Assembly: GCA_012838235.1 (NCBI GenBank)
Contig: DUPQ01000032.1
Coordinates: forward strand, 1 to 64,000
Reading direction: 5' to 3'
From: Clostridiaceae bacterium
Lineage (GTDB): Bacteria; Bacillota; Clostridia; DUPQ01
Length of the DNA stretch: 64,000 nt
The notes beneath the pieces were generated by a model that saw only the letters and a list, made by a program, of their open reading frames with translations, was not told the origin of the DNA and did no database searches. Of this stretch, positions 49,974 to 59,754 are shown piece by piece (the stretch's first letter is position 1; each line of letters starts with the position of its first letter). The position numbers were made by a program, and so were the translations under genes.

Positions 49974-50069
49974 CTATAAATCGAGAAATATAAACCCCTC
50001 TTCTCTTTCCTGTTCTTCATACTCTATATTATCATTTTGTAATGTTGCTAATATCACTATTAAAAGCAT
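49974..50069 (-). CDS. small ORF (31 aa) immediately upstream of vsr
   Basis: MLLIVILATLQNDNIEYEEQEREEGFIFLDL*, stop 8 nt before vsr ATG; frame stays open further upstream without an ATG (…ITKLDLDKKTIQEHIQII). Confidence 0.35.
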   Translation of the reverse strand: MLLIVILATLQNDNIEYEEQEREEGFIFLDL

Positions 50070-50661
50070 TATAATCTGTATGTGTTCTTGTATTGTTTTT
50101 TTGTCAAGGTCGAGTTTTGTTATCGCTCAAATGTTTATGCAAAAAACTGAAAGTGCATCATTTTCTTGTTAATCAGCAGTTCCCACAACTTATTGCAAAA
50201 AGTAAATATAACTACTAATTATTTATGCAATATAATAACATTGTGTATATCATAAATTTTGCTATATATCAATAAAATTCATAAATTATTGATGATATTT
50301 GATTAAAAAAGATAGAATTTAATTGAAATGTCCCATGGCTCATCAATAATTTCTTTGGTCTTCTTTCAAGACTTGTCAATACAAATTTTGATTAGTGATA
50401 ACTCTTAAAATCAATTTCCTTTCAATCATAGTATGCCCAACAATTACTGAATAAGTCAATTATAGCAATGTACAAAATCTATATATAACTATTATAGAAA
50501 TGTGTTTGTGCAAATTATATAAACAGTTTGAAATTTCTTTTCAACAAATATCGTATTGCATAAATCACGAAAAAGCAACCTCGTTCAATTTTCTTTTCAA
50601 AAAAAACAATATTAGTGAATAAATAAACGGCAACTGAAATACTTCAATCACCGTCTTTTGG

Positions 50662-50745
50662 TGCGGATGACAGGACTTGAACCTGCACAATCTCGCAATC
50701 ACTAGAACCTGAATCTAGCGCGTCTGCCAATTCCGCCACATCCGC
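50662..50745 (-). tRNA. tRNA-Leu (anticodon CAG)
   Basis: GCGGATGTGGCGGAATTGGCAGACGCGCTAGATTCAGGTTCTAGTGATTGCGAGATTGTGCAGGTTCAAGTCCTGTCATCCGCA; 7-bp acceptor GCGGATG/CATCCGC, anticodon stem CTAGA/TCTAG, long variable arm. Confidence 0.97.
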
Positions 50746-50886
50746 TTGCTTTACCATTTTAGAGCATAATCACCGTATAGTCAATGATTTAATTGTGTTG
50801 ACTATATTCTCAAATATGCAGTTTTGTGCTTGATTACTTTGTACATTATGTTATTGTTTACATATATCAATTAAGGAGTTTCCGTC

Positions 50887-52959
50887 ATGAATGCAAAGAT
50901 TAAAAGTTACAACAACAGACCGACAATATTTATTGATGACAAGCCGGTACCGCCTATCATTTATGCTCTTACCGACTGGATAGGTGGAAGATTAAGTTAC
51001 GATGAGATAACCAGGTTTTCCATAAAGAAATTTGCAGCCGCAGGTATAAGGCTGTATCAGCTGGATATCTCCTTTCAGGATATGTGGTTTGAAGACGGTA
51101 CTTTTGATATCTCCATAGCGTTAAAGCAGATTAAAGGAATAATAGATGTCCGACCCGATGCGGCAGTATTCTTCCGACTGCACATCAATCCTCCGAGATG
51201 GTGGTATAAAGGCAAAGAAAGCGAGTGGGTCAGATATGCAAATACCGAAGTTTATCCCGAGCCTGATATAGAGTTGGCCAGAACCTATATTCTTAATGAT
51301 CTGAAACCCGTACCCAGAGCAAGCTTCGCTTCGGAAAGATGGATGAACGACATGACAATCATGGTAAGAAGGTTCTTAGAGGAACTCTATAAATCACCTT
51401 TATCCGAGCATCTTGCAGGAATACAGGTAGCAAACGGAGTGTACGGAGAACACCATTACTGGGCTTTTATGAGAAATGATCCCGACCTTTCTGAACCTAT
51501 GTTAAAAAGATACAGAAAGTTTAAAAATGATCCGAACGCACAAATTCCCGGAATGGAAGAGCGATACAATCCGAAGGACGGCATATTCTTTGACCCGGAG
51601 AAAGACTCCAATCTGATTGATTATCTTACCTGTCAGCATGAGGCCGTTGCCGAATCCATCATTCACTTCTGTAAGCTTGTTAAGGACACATGGAAAAGAG
51701 AGATAATAACCGGCGTTTTCTACGGTTATTATGTTTCCATGTTCGGAAGAGCAGGATTGGGCGGTCATCTTGCGGAAGAGATGATACTGCAATGTCCCTA
51801 TGTGGACTTTTTATCGGCACCTCAGGCATACAACAGCAATTTAAGGCATATAGGCGGAGCAGGTGTTGCCAGAGGCTTGCTGGAATCGGCAAGACTCAAC
51901 AACAAACTGTTCCTTGACGAGATGGACCACCCTACCGAATTAGGGGTTCTTCACGGAGGAATGAAAGTATATCCTCCTTATGAATCATTGCAGATACTAA
52001 GAAGAAATACTTTGGTTTCCTTCCTTTCGGGAATGGGCTTTTGGTACTATGATTTCGGACCGTTTAACACATCGGGCTGGTGGTATGAACCGTATTATCT
52101 GGATGAGATAAAGTCGTTACAGAAGATATACAACAAATACTATGAGAAGGAGTATATAAAGAGGGCGGATGTGCTTTTGGTGTTTGATACCAAAGTCCAG
52201 AAATATACCGCTCTTACGGAAAATGCCGACCCCATTACCGATAAAGCCTGTATAAATGTAGCCTATCCGATGGCATTGAGATCGGGAGCTTCCATGGACA
52301 CCATATACTTAAGCGATTTGGGAAAAACAAATTTGGATAAGTATAAATGCATAATATTCATGAACACATTCGCACTTACCGATACGCAGAAGCAGTATAT
52401 AGCCAAGAAAGTTTATAAGAAAGGCCGTTCAATCGTATGGTTCTTTGCTCCCGGATATACAGATAAAAAGAGAAATGACATAGCTTTCTGTAAGCAGGTA
52501 TCGGGATTTGATCTGGATGTTATTGCACCTGCGCCGCAGATAACCGTACAGTGTAAAGACTTTTCCTATTCCGTAGATAACAGTGATAAAGAGAGCAGAT
52601 TGAATAAGCTGTTTGTACCAAAAGACGGAAATATATTGGGATATATAGGCAAGACTCCGGCATTGGCACATAAAACAATTGACGGCTGTGATGTATATTT
52701 CTCCTCAATACCCTTTACCACACCGGAATCCTTCAGATACATCTTTGAAAGAAGCGGAGTGCATATTTACGATAGCTGTAATGATGCGGTTATTGAAGGC
52801 TCCAATCTTCTATTGATACATGCCGAACATAAAGGAGAGAGAGTTATAAAGTTCAGGGACTCGGAAATCACCGTGGATTTCCAAGCAGGAGAAACCATAT
52901 TATTTGATATTAACACCAAGGCTATATTAAGAAGAGGTGAACAGGGACTTACGGTCTGA
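50887..52959 (+). CDS. beta-galactosidase-like (GH42/GH-A-like TIM barrel) glycoside hydrolase
   Basis: 'ITRFSIKKFAAAGIRLYQLDISF', 'FFRLHINPPRWWYKGKESEWVRYANTE', 'HLAGIQVANGVYGEHHYW', C-terminal Rossmann-like trimerisation region 'ADVLLVFDTKVQKYTAL'. Confidence 0.7.
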   Translation: MNAKIKSYNNRPTIFIDDKPVPPIIYALTDWIGGRLSYDEITRFSIKKFAAAGIRLYQLDISFQDMWFEDGTFDISIALKQIKGIIDVRPDAAVFFRLHINPPRWWYKGKESEWVRYANTEVYPEPDIELARTYILNDLKPVPRASFASERWMNDMTIMVRRFLEELYKSPLSEHLAGIQVANGVYGEHHYWAFMRNDPDLSEPMLKRYRKFKNDPNAQIPGMEERYNPKDGIFFDPEKDSNLIDYLTCQHEAVAESIIHFCKLVKDTWKREIITGVFYGYYVSMFGRAGLGGHLAEEMILQCPYVDFLSAPQAYNSNLRHIGGAGVARGLLESARLNNKLFLDEMDHPTELGVLHGGMKVYPPYESLQILRRNTLVSFLSGMGFWYYDFGPFNTSGWWYEPYYLDEIKSLQKIYNKYYEKEYIKRADVLLVFDTKVQKYTALTENADPITDKACINVAYPMALRSGASMDTIYLSDLGKTNLDKYKCIIFMNTFALTDTQKQYIAKKVYKKGRSIVWFFAPGYTDKKRNDIAFCKQVSGFDLDVIAPAPQITVQCKDFSYSVDNSDKESRLNKLFVPKDGNILGYIGKTPALAHKTIDGCDVYFSSIPFTTPESFRYIFERSGVHIYDSCNDAVIEGSNLLLIHAEHKGERVIKFRDSEITVDFQAGETILFDINTKAILRRGEQGLTV

Positions 52960-53006
52960 TTACTGTTTTCTCAAATACATCTGTTTTACATATACCCAAA
53001 TTGTTG

Positions 53007-54824
53007 CTAATTCGCATTTTTCGTAATAGTAAAACAGTATTCATATGCTAAGCCCAATTCGTTCTTCTGCCCTACATAACCTGCAGCTTCCTCCGCAGGA
53101 GCAAAATACTGCTTTAAATATTTTATCAACTCGGTAATGTCGGTATCGCTTCTTGTTTCTATAGTTATTGCTTCTATGTGCTCGTTCTTGAATGCTTCCT
53201 TCTTATACTTATCATTATATCCCGTATATGTCAGAAATATCGTGTCATACCCGTCAGGTACAGACTCACGCATCTCTATCTTGTTACCTTCCTTGTCATA
53301 CACAGCTATAATTTTTTCCTCTTTTTCATCCTTTTCTACCTTATCTTTTGTCTCTTCCGGCAATTCGTAATATCCGATTATCTTGAATCCGACACGCATT
53401 GCCTCAAGAAAATTAATGCTTCGGTCCGACTCACTCATTGTAACAATATGGTGGTCTATACTTCGATTATTGCGAGTAGCCTCATGCATTGCTACAGGTA
53501 CTATGGCATATCCTTTTATATCCCCTTCCAATTCTTTTTCTTTCCTATAGTCTTCATTTCTTAATGCTGCAAGATCCTTACTCGTATAGTTGGTATAAAA
53601 TGTTATTTCACAGCCTTTTTTCATTCTTTCTATTTCACTTACACCGGTAACAGCTTGATGAAACCACGGCCAGTTCTTACCGCTTTTTTTAAGGTAATCA
53701 GTTATTTCTCTGCCGTAAGTTCCGGGAAGTGTTATCGAAAAGCTATAAGACGGCACCTTTGTAAATGCAGGGTAATCACTCGGATTCACTCCTTTTCTGC
53801 CCGTACTTATATTTAAATCCGTTATATACTGTGAATATCGGGAGTAGTCATTTATTAGGGCGTCGGCGTATACATGCGACATTTCCAGTTTGTCCTTCCC
53901 GTCAATCCGGGATATTGTTATTATATTCTTCTCGGAGCTTTTCTCTCCCGAAAGATCAATAGGCTTTAAATCCACCGTGTTTACAAACATATACGAATAC
54001 GGCTCATTAAACCTGTTTATCCTTTTTTCATACTGGTTAAGCATATTCATATCTGCGAAATATTCGCTTAAGAAGTATGAGAAATTTGTAAGGTCGGCCT
54101 GCTTATTCACATTAATCTCCATACAATCAATATGATCCGGTACATCTTTTTGAGCTCCGAGAACCACCGTACTTAATCCCGAATAGGACAGATACAAAGT
54201 ATCACTCTCACTTTTTGTAGTATACTCTCCTATTACCGTGAAATATGCCAAGCCGCTTGTGCCGGGGTTTATTATAAACAACACCTTCTCGTTATCAGGT
54301 AATTCTTCATTGATATGACTACTCAATGTAGAGGGAATGATAACATAGTGCTGAAAGTTTTCCGCCAATAAATCTGCGGAATATCCTTCATAAATGGTTA
54401 TTTTACTGTCTTTTTTATCGGATATTATACCGCTTAATGCGGTAATACCTTTGCAGTACTTAATTGAACCTATAACCTCTTCGACATTACTGCTGTCCGG
54501 ATTTTTCAAAATATCATTGTAGTTATACAAACTTAAGCCCTTATCGCTCATCTCATACCTGACGGAAGATATGTTGATACTGACTATTTCTTCTTTAAAT
54601 GCCAACCTTTTATCCATTAGAACTTTTGAATATCTGTACGGCATATTAAGAGGCTCCTGAGCATCCGACCTTTTAAAAACAATGTCGCTGTTAGAAGTCG
54701 TAACATTGAAACGCTCTGTTTTACCGAAAAGACTGTCACGGAATATGAACAGTAAAGCTGCCGCAACAATCACAACCGATACTATGATGATTATAGTAAC
54801 ACCTGTTTTTTTCTTGTTCTCCAT
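53007..54824 (-). CDS. single-TM anchored extracytoplasmic protein with two tandem MacB-ectodomain-like modules
   Basis: N-terminal TM (VTIIIIVSVVIVAAALLFIF), LNMPYRYSKVLMDKRLAF; repeated 'FTVIGEY..SDTLYLSYSG...LSEYFAD' and 'FKIIGYY...DTIFLTYTGY...LKQYFAP'. Confidence 0.65.
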   Translation of the reverse strand: MENKKKTGVTIIIIVSVVIVAAALLFIFRDSLFGKTERFNVTTSNSDIVFKRSDAQEPLNMPYRYSKVLMDKRLAFKEEIVSINISSVRYEMSDKGLSLYNYNDILKNPDSSNVEEVIGSIKYCKGITALSGIISDKKDSKITIYEGYSADLLAENFQHYVIIPSTLSSHINEELPDNEKVLFIINPGTSGLAYFTVIGEYTTKSESDTLYLSYSGLSTVVLGAQKDVPDHIDCMEINVNKQADLTNFSYFLSEYFADMNMLNQYEKRINRFNEPYSYMFVNTVDLKPIDLSGEKSSEKNIITISRIDGKDKLEMSHVYADALINDYSRYSQYITDLNISTGRKGVNPSDYPAFTKVPSYSFSITLPGTYGREITDYLKKSGKNWPWFHQAVTGVSEIERMKKGCEITFYTNYTSKDLAALRNEDYRKEKELEGDIKGYAIVPVAMHEATRNNRSIDHHIVTMSESDRSINFLEAMRVGFKIIGYYELPEETKDKVEKDEKEEKIIAVYDKEGNKIEMRESVPDGYDTIFLTYTGYNDKYKKEAFKNEHIEAITIETRSDTDITELIKYLKQYFAPAEEAAGYVGQKNELGLAYEYCFTITKNAN

Positions 54825-55089
54825 CTGTTAACCTCCATTCGTATATTTAAAATATAGATGTTTATGCAAACCGTATTAATTACTAACTAACGGTACTATA
54901 TAAACTATCTCGGATAATGCTCATACTGAAAATATGCGAATCACCAAACTTGTTGCCGTTATAACAACAATGATACATAACACTAAAAACCGTATTTTCT
55001 TTTTTTCTTCTTTCATTATTAATGCCTCTTCTCTTTCGTAAAAAATGATAAAACTGTTTTCCTGTGTTTTTTGCAGTTAATATGTCCCG

Positions 55090-55171
55090 AGTATACTTTC
55101 AACATGGGCATAAGTCAACAAAGGAGCAAAAGAATTCATGGAAAGTTAATTTTTTGTTCACACTTTATTAA
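55090..55171 (-). promoter_or_regulatory. promoter with four 11-bp phased TGAAC-like repeats
   Basis: Minus strand TTAAT-N6-TGAAC-N6-TTAAC-N6-TGAAT, 15 nt, TTGACT, 17 nt, TATACT. Confidence 0.6.
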
Positions 55172-55304
55172 CACTTTCTTCTTATACTCATGTTGTATTA
55201 CTAGCATTTACTTCAATAATTCCTTCCTCCTCTAAAAAAATCAAAAAACATGCTAATAATACCGAAACAATATTAACAACTCCTCATACAAAGTTTCGCT
55301 CCGT

Positions 55305-55330
55305 AAAATAGCACCGTGAGTGCTATTTTT
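55305..55330 (-). terminator. intrinsic terminator-like hairpin downstream of GH127 gene
   Basis: AAAATAGCAC-CGTGA-GTGCTATTTTT perfect 10-bp stem, 27 nt after the minus-strand stop. Confidence 0.6.
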
Positions 55331-55356
55331 CAGTGTCCGCTTTTCTTTGAATCGGC

Positions 55357-57162
55357 TCATAACCACACCCTCATCTCCGTTTCCCCCCTGTTGGCAAAGC
55401 AGTAATAGGGAATCATTCTCAATGTTTTCTTTCGGTATTTGAACGGGGTAAAGGTATAAAGGTCGTCAATGCTTTGCGGTATTTTAATATCCACATCCAG
55501 CATATATGCGTCCAGTTGATCGGACTTTACTGTTTTGTAATTGAGCTCTTTCCCGAAAACTATATTGTTAAGAGGAAAATCGTTATCGACAGCTTCCGCA
55601 CAATATACCACAGGACCTCTCATTACGGCGGTCTTATGGGAATTGTCATACACTTTCGGGTTACTGTATACCAGTCTCGGTGTAATATCCATTTCCAATC
55701 TGATTCGGTTCTGTCCTTTTGGCAGATTGATGTATATGTAACCTTTTTTCGAAGAATATTTGCTTCTTACATCATTGATTACCAATTTTAAATATTTACA
55801 CCAATAAGGTTTTCTTACGGCAACTTTATTTATTCCGGAAACTTTAATATATACTTTCCCGCAGTTCGGAAACTCCGTACTGATTTCTGCCCTTATATTT
55901 TCATACTCCAGATTGGAGGATATGAACTGGTTTATAAACAGGGTATCCTTATTATATGAATATATGTATTCGTTAATTGCTCCTATAAATCTTATTACAT
56001 TAGGAGGACAGCAGGAACAGCCGAACACTTCCTTTCTCTGAGTAACGGCATTTCTCTCGGTAAGTGTCGTGGCCACATTCCTGTTGTTCAAAACGGGCTG
56101 AATCTCCAAAGGATTTTCATAAAAGAACGCTTTCCCGTCCAGAGATACTCCCGAGAGCATTCCGTTGTAAATAATCCTTTCCACCGTGTCCGCATATACG
56201 GAGTCGGCATCAGATAAAAGCATGCGTTGCGCAAAGAATGCCAACGCTATTGCCGCACATGTTTCGGCATATCCTTTGGTATTGGGAAGATCGTAATCCA
56301 ATGTATATGCTTCACCCAGGTACGATGATCCGGTTCCCCCGGTAATATACATTCTTTTGTTCACTATATTGGAAAAAATGGCTTTACATGCAGCAAGAAG
56401 TTCTTTGTCTTTGTATCTGTACGCAATATCCGCCATTCCCGAATAGAGATAAGATGCTCTTACTGCATGTCCTTCCGCCGTCCTCTGTTGCCTTACAGGC
56501 AGAAAATCCTGTGTGTTATATCTGTTGTAGTTGCTGCCTATCCAAGGCTCTTCTTCAACACCTCTTCGGTCAATAAAGTGCTTGGAAAGTTCAAGATACT
56601 TCTTTTTTCCGGTCGTGTCGTACATCTTGACAAGAGCAAGTTCTATTTCCTCATGACCCGGTGTTTTAAATGCGGCGGATTTTTCCGTTATAAACACTTT
56701 GTATATGTAGTCGGCATAATCTTCCATCAGTTTTAGAAACTTGTCCTTTCCCGTCGCTTTATAGTATTGCACGGCGGCTTCCATAAGATGACCTGCACAA
56801 TAAAGTTCGTGGTCCGAACGGTGCTGCCATCGTTCTTCCGGTTTTCTTAAAAAATGCGAGTTATAGTAACCGTCATCCGACCTGTTCTTTTCAATGAGAT
56901 CTACTATGCGGTCTATGAATGCCTCCAGCTCGCTGTTTCTCTCTTTATGTAGTATGAAAGATACACCTTCTATCCATTTGGCTACATCGGAATCATAGAA
57001 GATGTGTGCTATCTTCTCATTTGTAAAATCAAACGCATCAAACCTGCCTGTTTCCAGAAACCTGTTTTGAACGGCTTTTACCGTAATATCCTTATTTATA
57101 TCCTGGCGCTTCTTCCAGAAACCGTCGGTTATATCCACATGCTTGGTACCGATATGCAGCAT
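55357..57162 (-). CDS. GH127/GH146-like beta-L-arabinofuranosidase (DUF1680 family)
   Basis: 'EVFGCSCCPPNVIRFIGAINEYIYSYNKDTLFINQFI', 'YITGGTGSSYLGEAYTLDYDLPNTKGYAETCAAIALAFFAQRML'. Confidence 0.92.
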   Translation of the reverse strand: MLHIGTKHVDITDGFWKKRQDINKDITVKAVQNRFLETGRFDAFDFTNEKIAHIFYDSDVAKWIEGVSFILHKERNSELEAFIDRIVDLIEKNRSDDGYYNSHFLRKPEERWQHRSDHELYCAGHLMEAAVQYYKATGKDKFLKLMEDYADYIYKVFITEKSAAFKTPGHEEIELALVKMYDTTGKKKYLELSKHFIDRRGVEEEPWIGSNYNRYNTQDFLPVRQQRTAEGHAVRASYLYSGMADIAYRYKDKELLAACKAIFSNIVNKRMYITGGTGSSYLGEAYTLDYDLPNTKGYAETCAAIALAFFAQRMLLSDADSVYADTVERIIYNGMLSGVSLDGKAFFYENPLEIQPVLNNRNVATTLTERNAVTQRKEVFGCSCCPPNVIRFIGAINEYIYSYNKDTLFINQFISSNLEYENIRAEISTEFPNCGKVYIKVSGINKVAVRKPYWCKYLKLVINDVRSKYSSKKGYIYINLPKGQNRIRLEMDITPRLVYSNPKVYDNSHKTAVMRGPVVYCAEAVDNDFPLNNIVFGKELNYKTVKSDQLDAYMLDVDIKIPQSIDDLYTFTPFKYRKKTLRMIPYYCFANRGETEMRVWL

Positions 57163-57206
57163 ATTCGATTCTCCTTTGCAGCTTTTATATCCTTCAGTAA
57201 TAAATG

Positions 57207-59567
57207 CTAATCCTGCATTTTGAAAACATTAGCTCTGAGTGTATAATCAAAGTCAAAAGCATCATTTTTAACCGCCACTGCTTTGAGGTAGTAAGTACCG
57301 TCCGCAATATCGATAAAATTGGAGATATCGGATATCTTGGCAACATGAATATGCTGAGCTCTTGAGCCGTAATTCAGAAGATCCACCTCTCTGTATACAT
57401 AGATGTTAATAACATCCTTCATCATATACTTCGAACTCACATTAAAAGTAAGGCTCATCTTGTTCATACCGCTGCTGCTTATCTTGAACCAGTCGGCATC
57501 ATTTGCGGCTCTTATGGTGAAATCAATCTTTTCAGTGGGGGTTAACGGTGTCGCTTTATCCCATGTGTCGTTATTCTCATGCTTATCCGATTCTCTGATT
57601 GTATACTCTAAGTGTATATCATCAAAAACGGGTAAAGCGGAATCTATCTTGATGTAATATTTTCCCGCCTTGTCCAGCTTATATGCCACCCTCTCATCAT
57701 ACTTGTCGGAGGTAAATAACGGAGCGGCATATTCTTCATAACTGTCCAATTCCGCTTCGCTGTATATTGATACTTTAGCATATTTGTTGAAATCCGATTG
57801 CATTATGTAATCTATTACACTGTTATCTTTTTCCACGTTGAAATAGAACCAGTCGGTATCATTAACTCCCGATATTGTAAAGGTTTTTCTTTCACCGGCC
57901 GGGAAATAGGTTGCAGTATCTCTGGTGTTGTTCAGTTCGTTGGCATCGGAGTTCAGCAACGAAAGATACAATATACAGTCATCGGAAATAATTGTATCGG
58001 ATACTATTTTAATGTAATAGGTACCCTTTTCCTCCAGCATGTATATGTAGGGAGCCTTGGCGCTGTTAAAGGTGAAAAGAGGAGCGGCTTCTCCGTACGA
58101 TTCCACATCATCCTGTCTGAAAACAAATATATTTACCGATGCTCCGGTCTTGGGAATATATGTGTTAAGTCTCAATGCCTGATTTTCTTTGTATGTTTTA
58201 ACTGCAAACCAGTCCTGATCATTCAATGCGGGAAGCGTGAAACGTGTTTCACTGTTGCCCGATATGATTTTTGCACTTTGATAATCATTGTTGGGTTCAT
58301 ATCGGTCTGCCGGAATCACAGTATAACTTATCTCTATCGGAGTAGTTATTACGCTGTTATCGACAGTGTACAGTTTGAAGTAATATGTGCCTGCCTCTTC
58401 CATATACACATACGAAGTTCCCGTTCCTCTTGTTTTATACAAGATTTCCGCCGCTTCGCTGGCGGCAATTAATCGTGCACCTTCATACCAGTCGCATACA
58501 AGTTTTGCTCCCGAGAAAGATGCATTACGTATGCTGAGCTTGACCGTCTGCCCGGGCTTGTCCGTCTTTACCATTAACCAGTCCACATCGTTTGATGCGG
58601 ATATGGTAACGGTTTTGGCAACTCCCGGAGTAAGCATTACCGCCTGTTCATAAGAATCATTTCCTTCCAGGCTGTCGGGAGGGATAATGTCGGTTATAAG
58701 GGTGACTTTATTGAGAACCGCTTCTCTTGCGGACGGTGTCACCTTTAAGTAGTATGTCTGCGTCTTATCACTCTTATGGGTATAATATTTGTTGAATTCG
58801 TCGGATGTGAACAATACCGGTGCGGTATCCCCGTTCTTAATCAGATCTTCTTCTCTGTAAAGTGCGACATTTACTCCTTTACCGGAACTGATATCATTCC
58901 TTATTATATATTGCAAAGCCTGATCTTTTTGTAAGGATATCTTAAACCAGTCTATATCATTTATGGCCGAGATATCTATAATGTACGGTTTCTTTATATC
59001 TATCGGCGTTGCTCTTTCCCAAACATCATTGTCTTCATATATATCATTTACGATTGTAGTGTAATTCAATTTAATATTGCTGCCGATTGCACTGTTTCCT
59101 ATTACCGAAACTTTCAGATAATAAGATCCGCCTTTGCTTATCTTATATGCCGACGGTTTGTTCAGCATGTAGGTTCCGAACAGTCTCTCCGCATTATTGC
59201 CCTGACTTAAAACATCGTCTTTGTAATACAGAGCCGATATAACGCCGGTTGCAGCCTGATCGTCGCAACTTATCGTCAGAATGACGGATTTACCTTCCGT
59301 CACGGGTTCCAGTTCAAACCACTTTTCACTGAACGAATCACTGAAGGATAAGGAATGTGTCGTATTGCCGTATATTTTTACGGCATTTTCCCACGGTCCC
59401 TTTATCACTTCCTCGGTTGCAGATTGTTGAACGGTAGCCTGTTCAGACTGTACTCTTTCTTCAGTGTTAACTATTACGGCATCATCAGTAGGAAATGATG
59501 CTAATGTTATGACGCTAAAAGTAAGAACTAATAACAGAATTCCTATGCGAACTGTATTTTTTTTCAT
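57207..59567 (-). CDS. secreted multi-domain protein of tandem PPC-like (bacterial pre-peptidase C-terminal) beta-sandwich repeats
   Basis: Signal-like MKKNTVRIGILLLVLTFSVITLASF; repeated 'E.ND.(W/Y)..A.........F.I.A.NDxDWF' modules (5 clear plus one diverged first copy). Confidence 0.8.
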   Translation of the reverse strand: MKKNTVRIGILLLVLTFSVITLASFPTDDAVIVNTEERVQSEQATVQQSATEEVIKGPWENAVKIYGNTTHSLSFSDSFSEKWFELEPVTEGKSVILTISCDDQAATGVISALYYKDDVLSQGNNAERLFGTYMLNKPSAYKISKGGSYYLKVSVIGNSAIGSNIKLNYTTIVNDIYEDNDVWERATPIDIKKPYIIDISAINDIDWFKISLQKDQALQYIIRNDISSGKGVNVALYREEDLIKNGDTAPVLFTSDEFNKYYTHKSDKTQTYYLKVTPSAREAVLNKVTLITDIIPPDSLEGNDSYEQAVMLTPGVAKTVTISASNDVDWLMVKTDKPGQTVKLSIRNASFSGAKLVCDWYEGARLIAASEAAEILYKTRGTGTSYVYMEEAGTYYFKLYTVDNSVITTPIEISYTVIPADRYEPNNDYQSAKIISGNSETRFTLPALNDQDWFAVKTYKENQALRLNTYIPKTGASVNIFVFRQDDVESYGEAAPLFTFNSAKAPYIYMLEEKGTYYIKIVSDTIISDDCILYLSLLNSDANELNNTRDTATYFPAGERKTFTISGVNDTDWFYFNVEKDNSVIDYIMQSDFNKYAKVSIYSEAELDSYEEYAAPLFTSDKYDERVAYKLDKAGKYYIKIDSALPVFDDIHLEYTIRESDKHENNDTWDKATPLTPTEKIDFTIRAANDADWFKISSSGMNKMSLTFNVSSKYMMKDVINIYVYREVDLLNYGSRAQHIHVAKISDISNFIDIADGTYYLKAVAVKNDAFDFDYTLRANVFKMQD

Positions 59568-59754
59568 TATGTCCCTCCGAATGATGTATAAAGGATACAT
59601 CAATATACTAAAATTGTAAACACAAAAGGCGCCATTCCGGACATAGTTCAGAAAAAGTTCACAATTAACCGTAACTATCAAGTGAGTCTTTGAAGCAATG
59701 TCTTCGGTGTTTAAAAATAATACGGTTTATGCTAACATATCGATAGGAGGCAGC

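Noticed and set aside
36200-50745. Search by eye for a duplicated tRNA-Leu 3' end (TGCAGGTTCAAGTCCTGTCATCCGCA) marking attR of a DISARM integrative element
   Set aside because: No second copy seen in the window and no integrase gene; tRNA-mediated integration remains only a possibility.
57798-58472. 224-aa plus-strand ORF opposite the PPC-repeat protein
   Set aside because: Shadow of the repetitive minus-strand coding region; no independent motif or RBS support.
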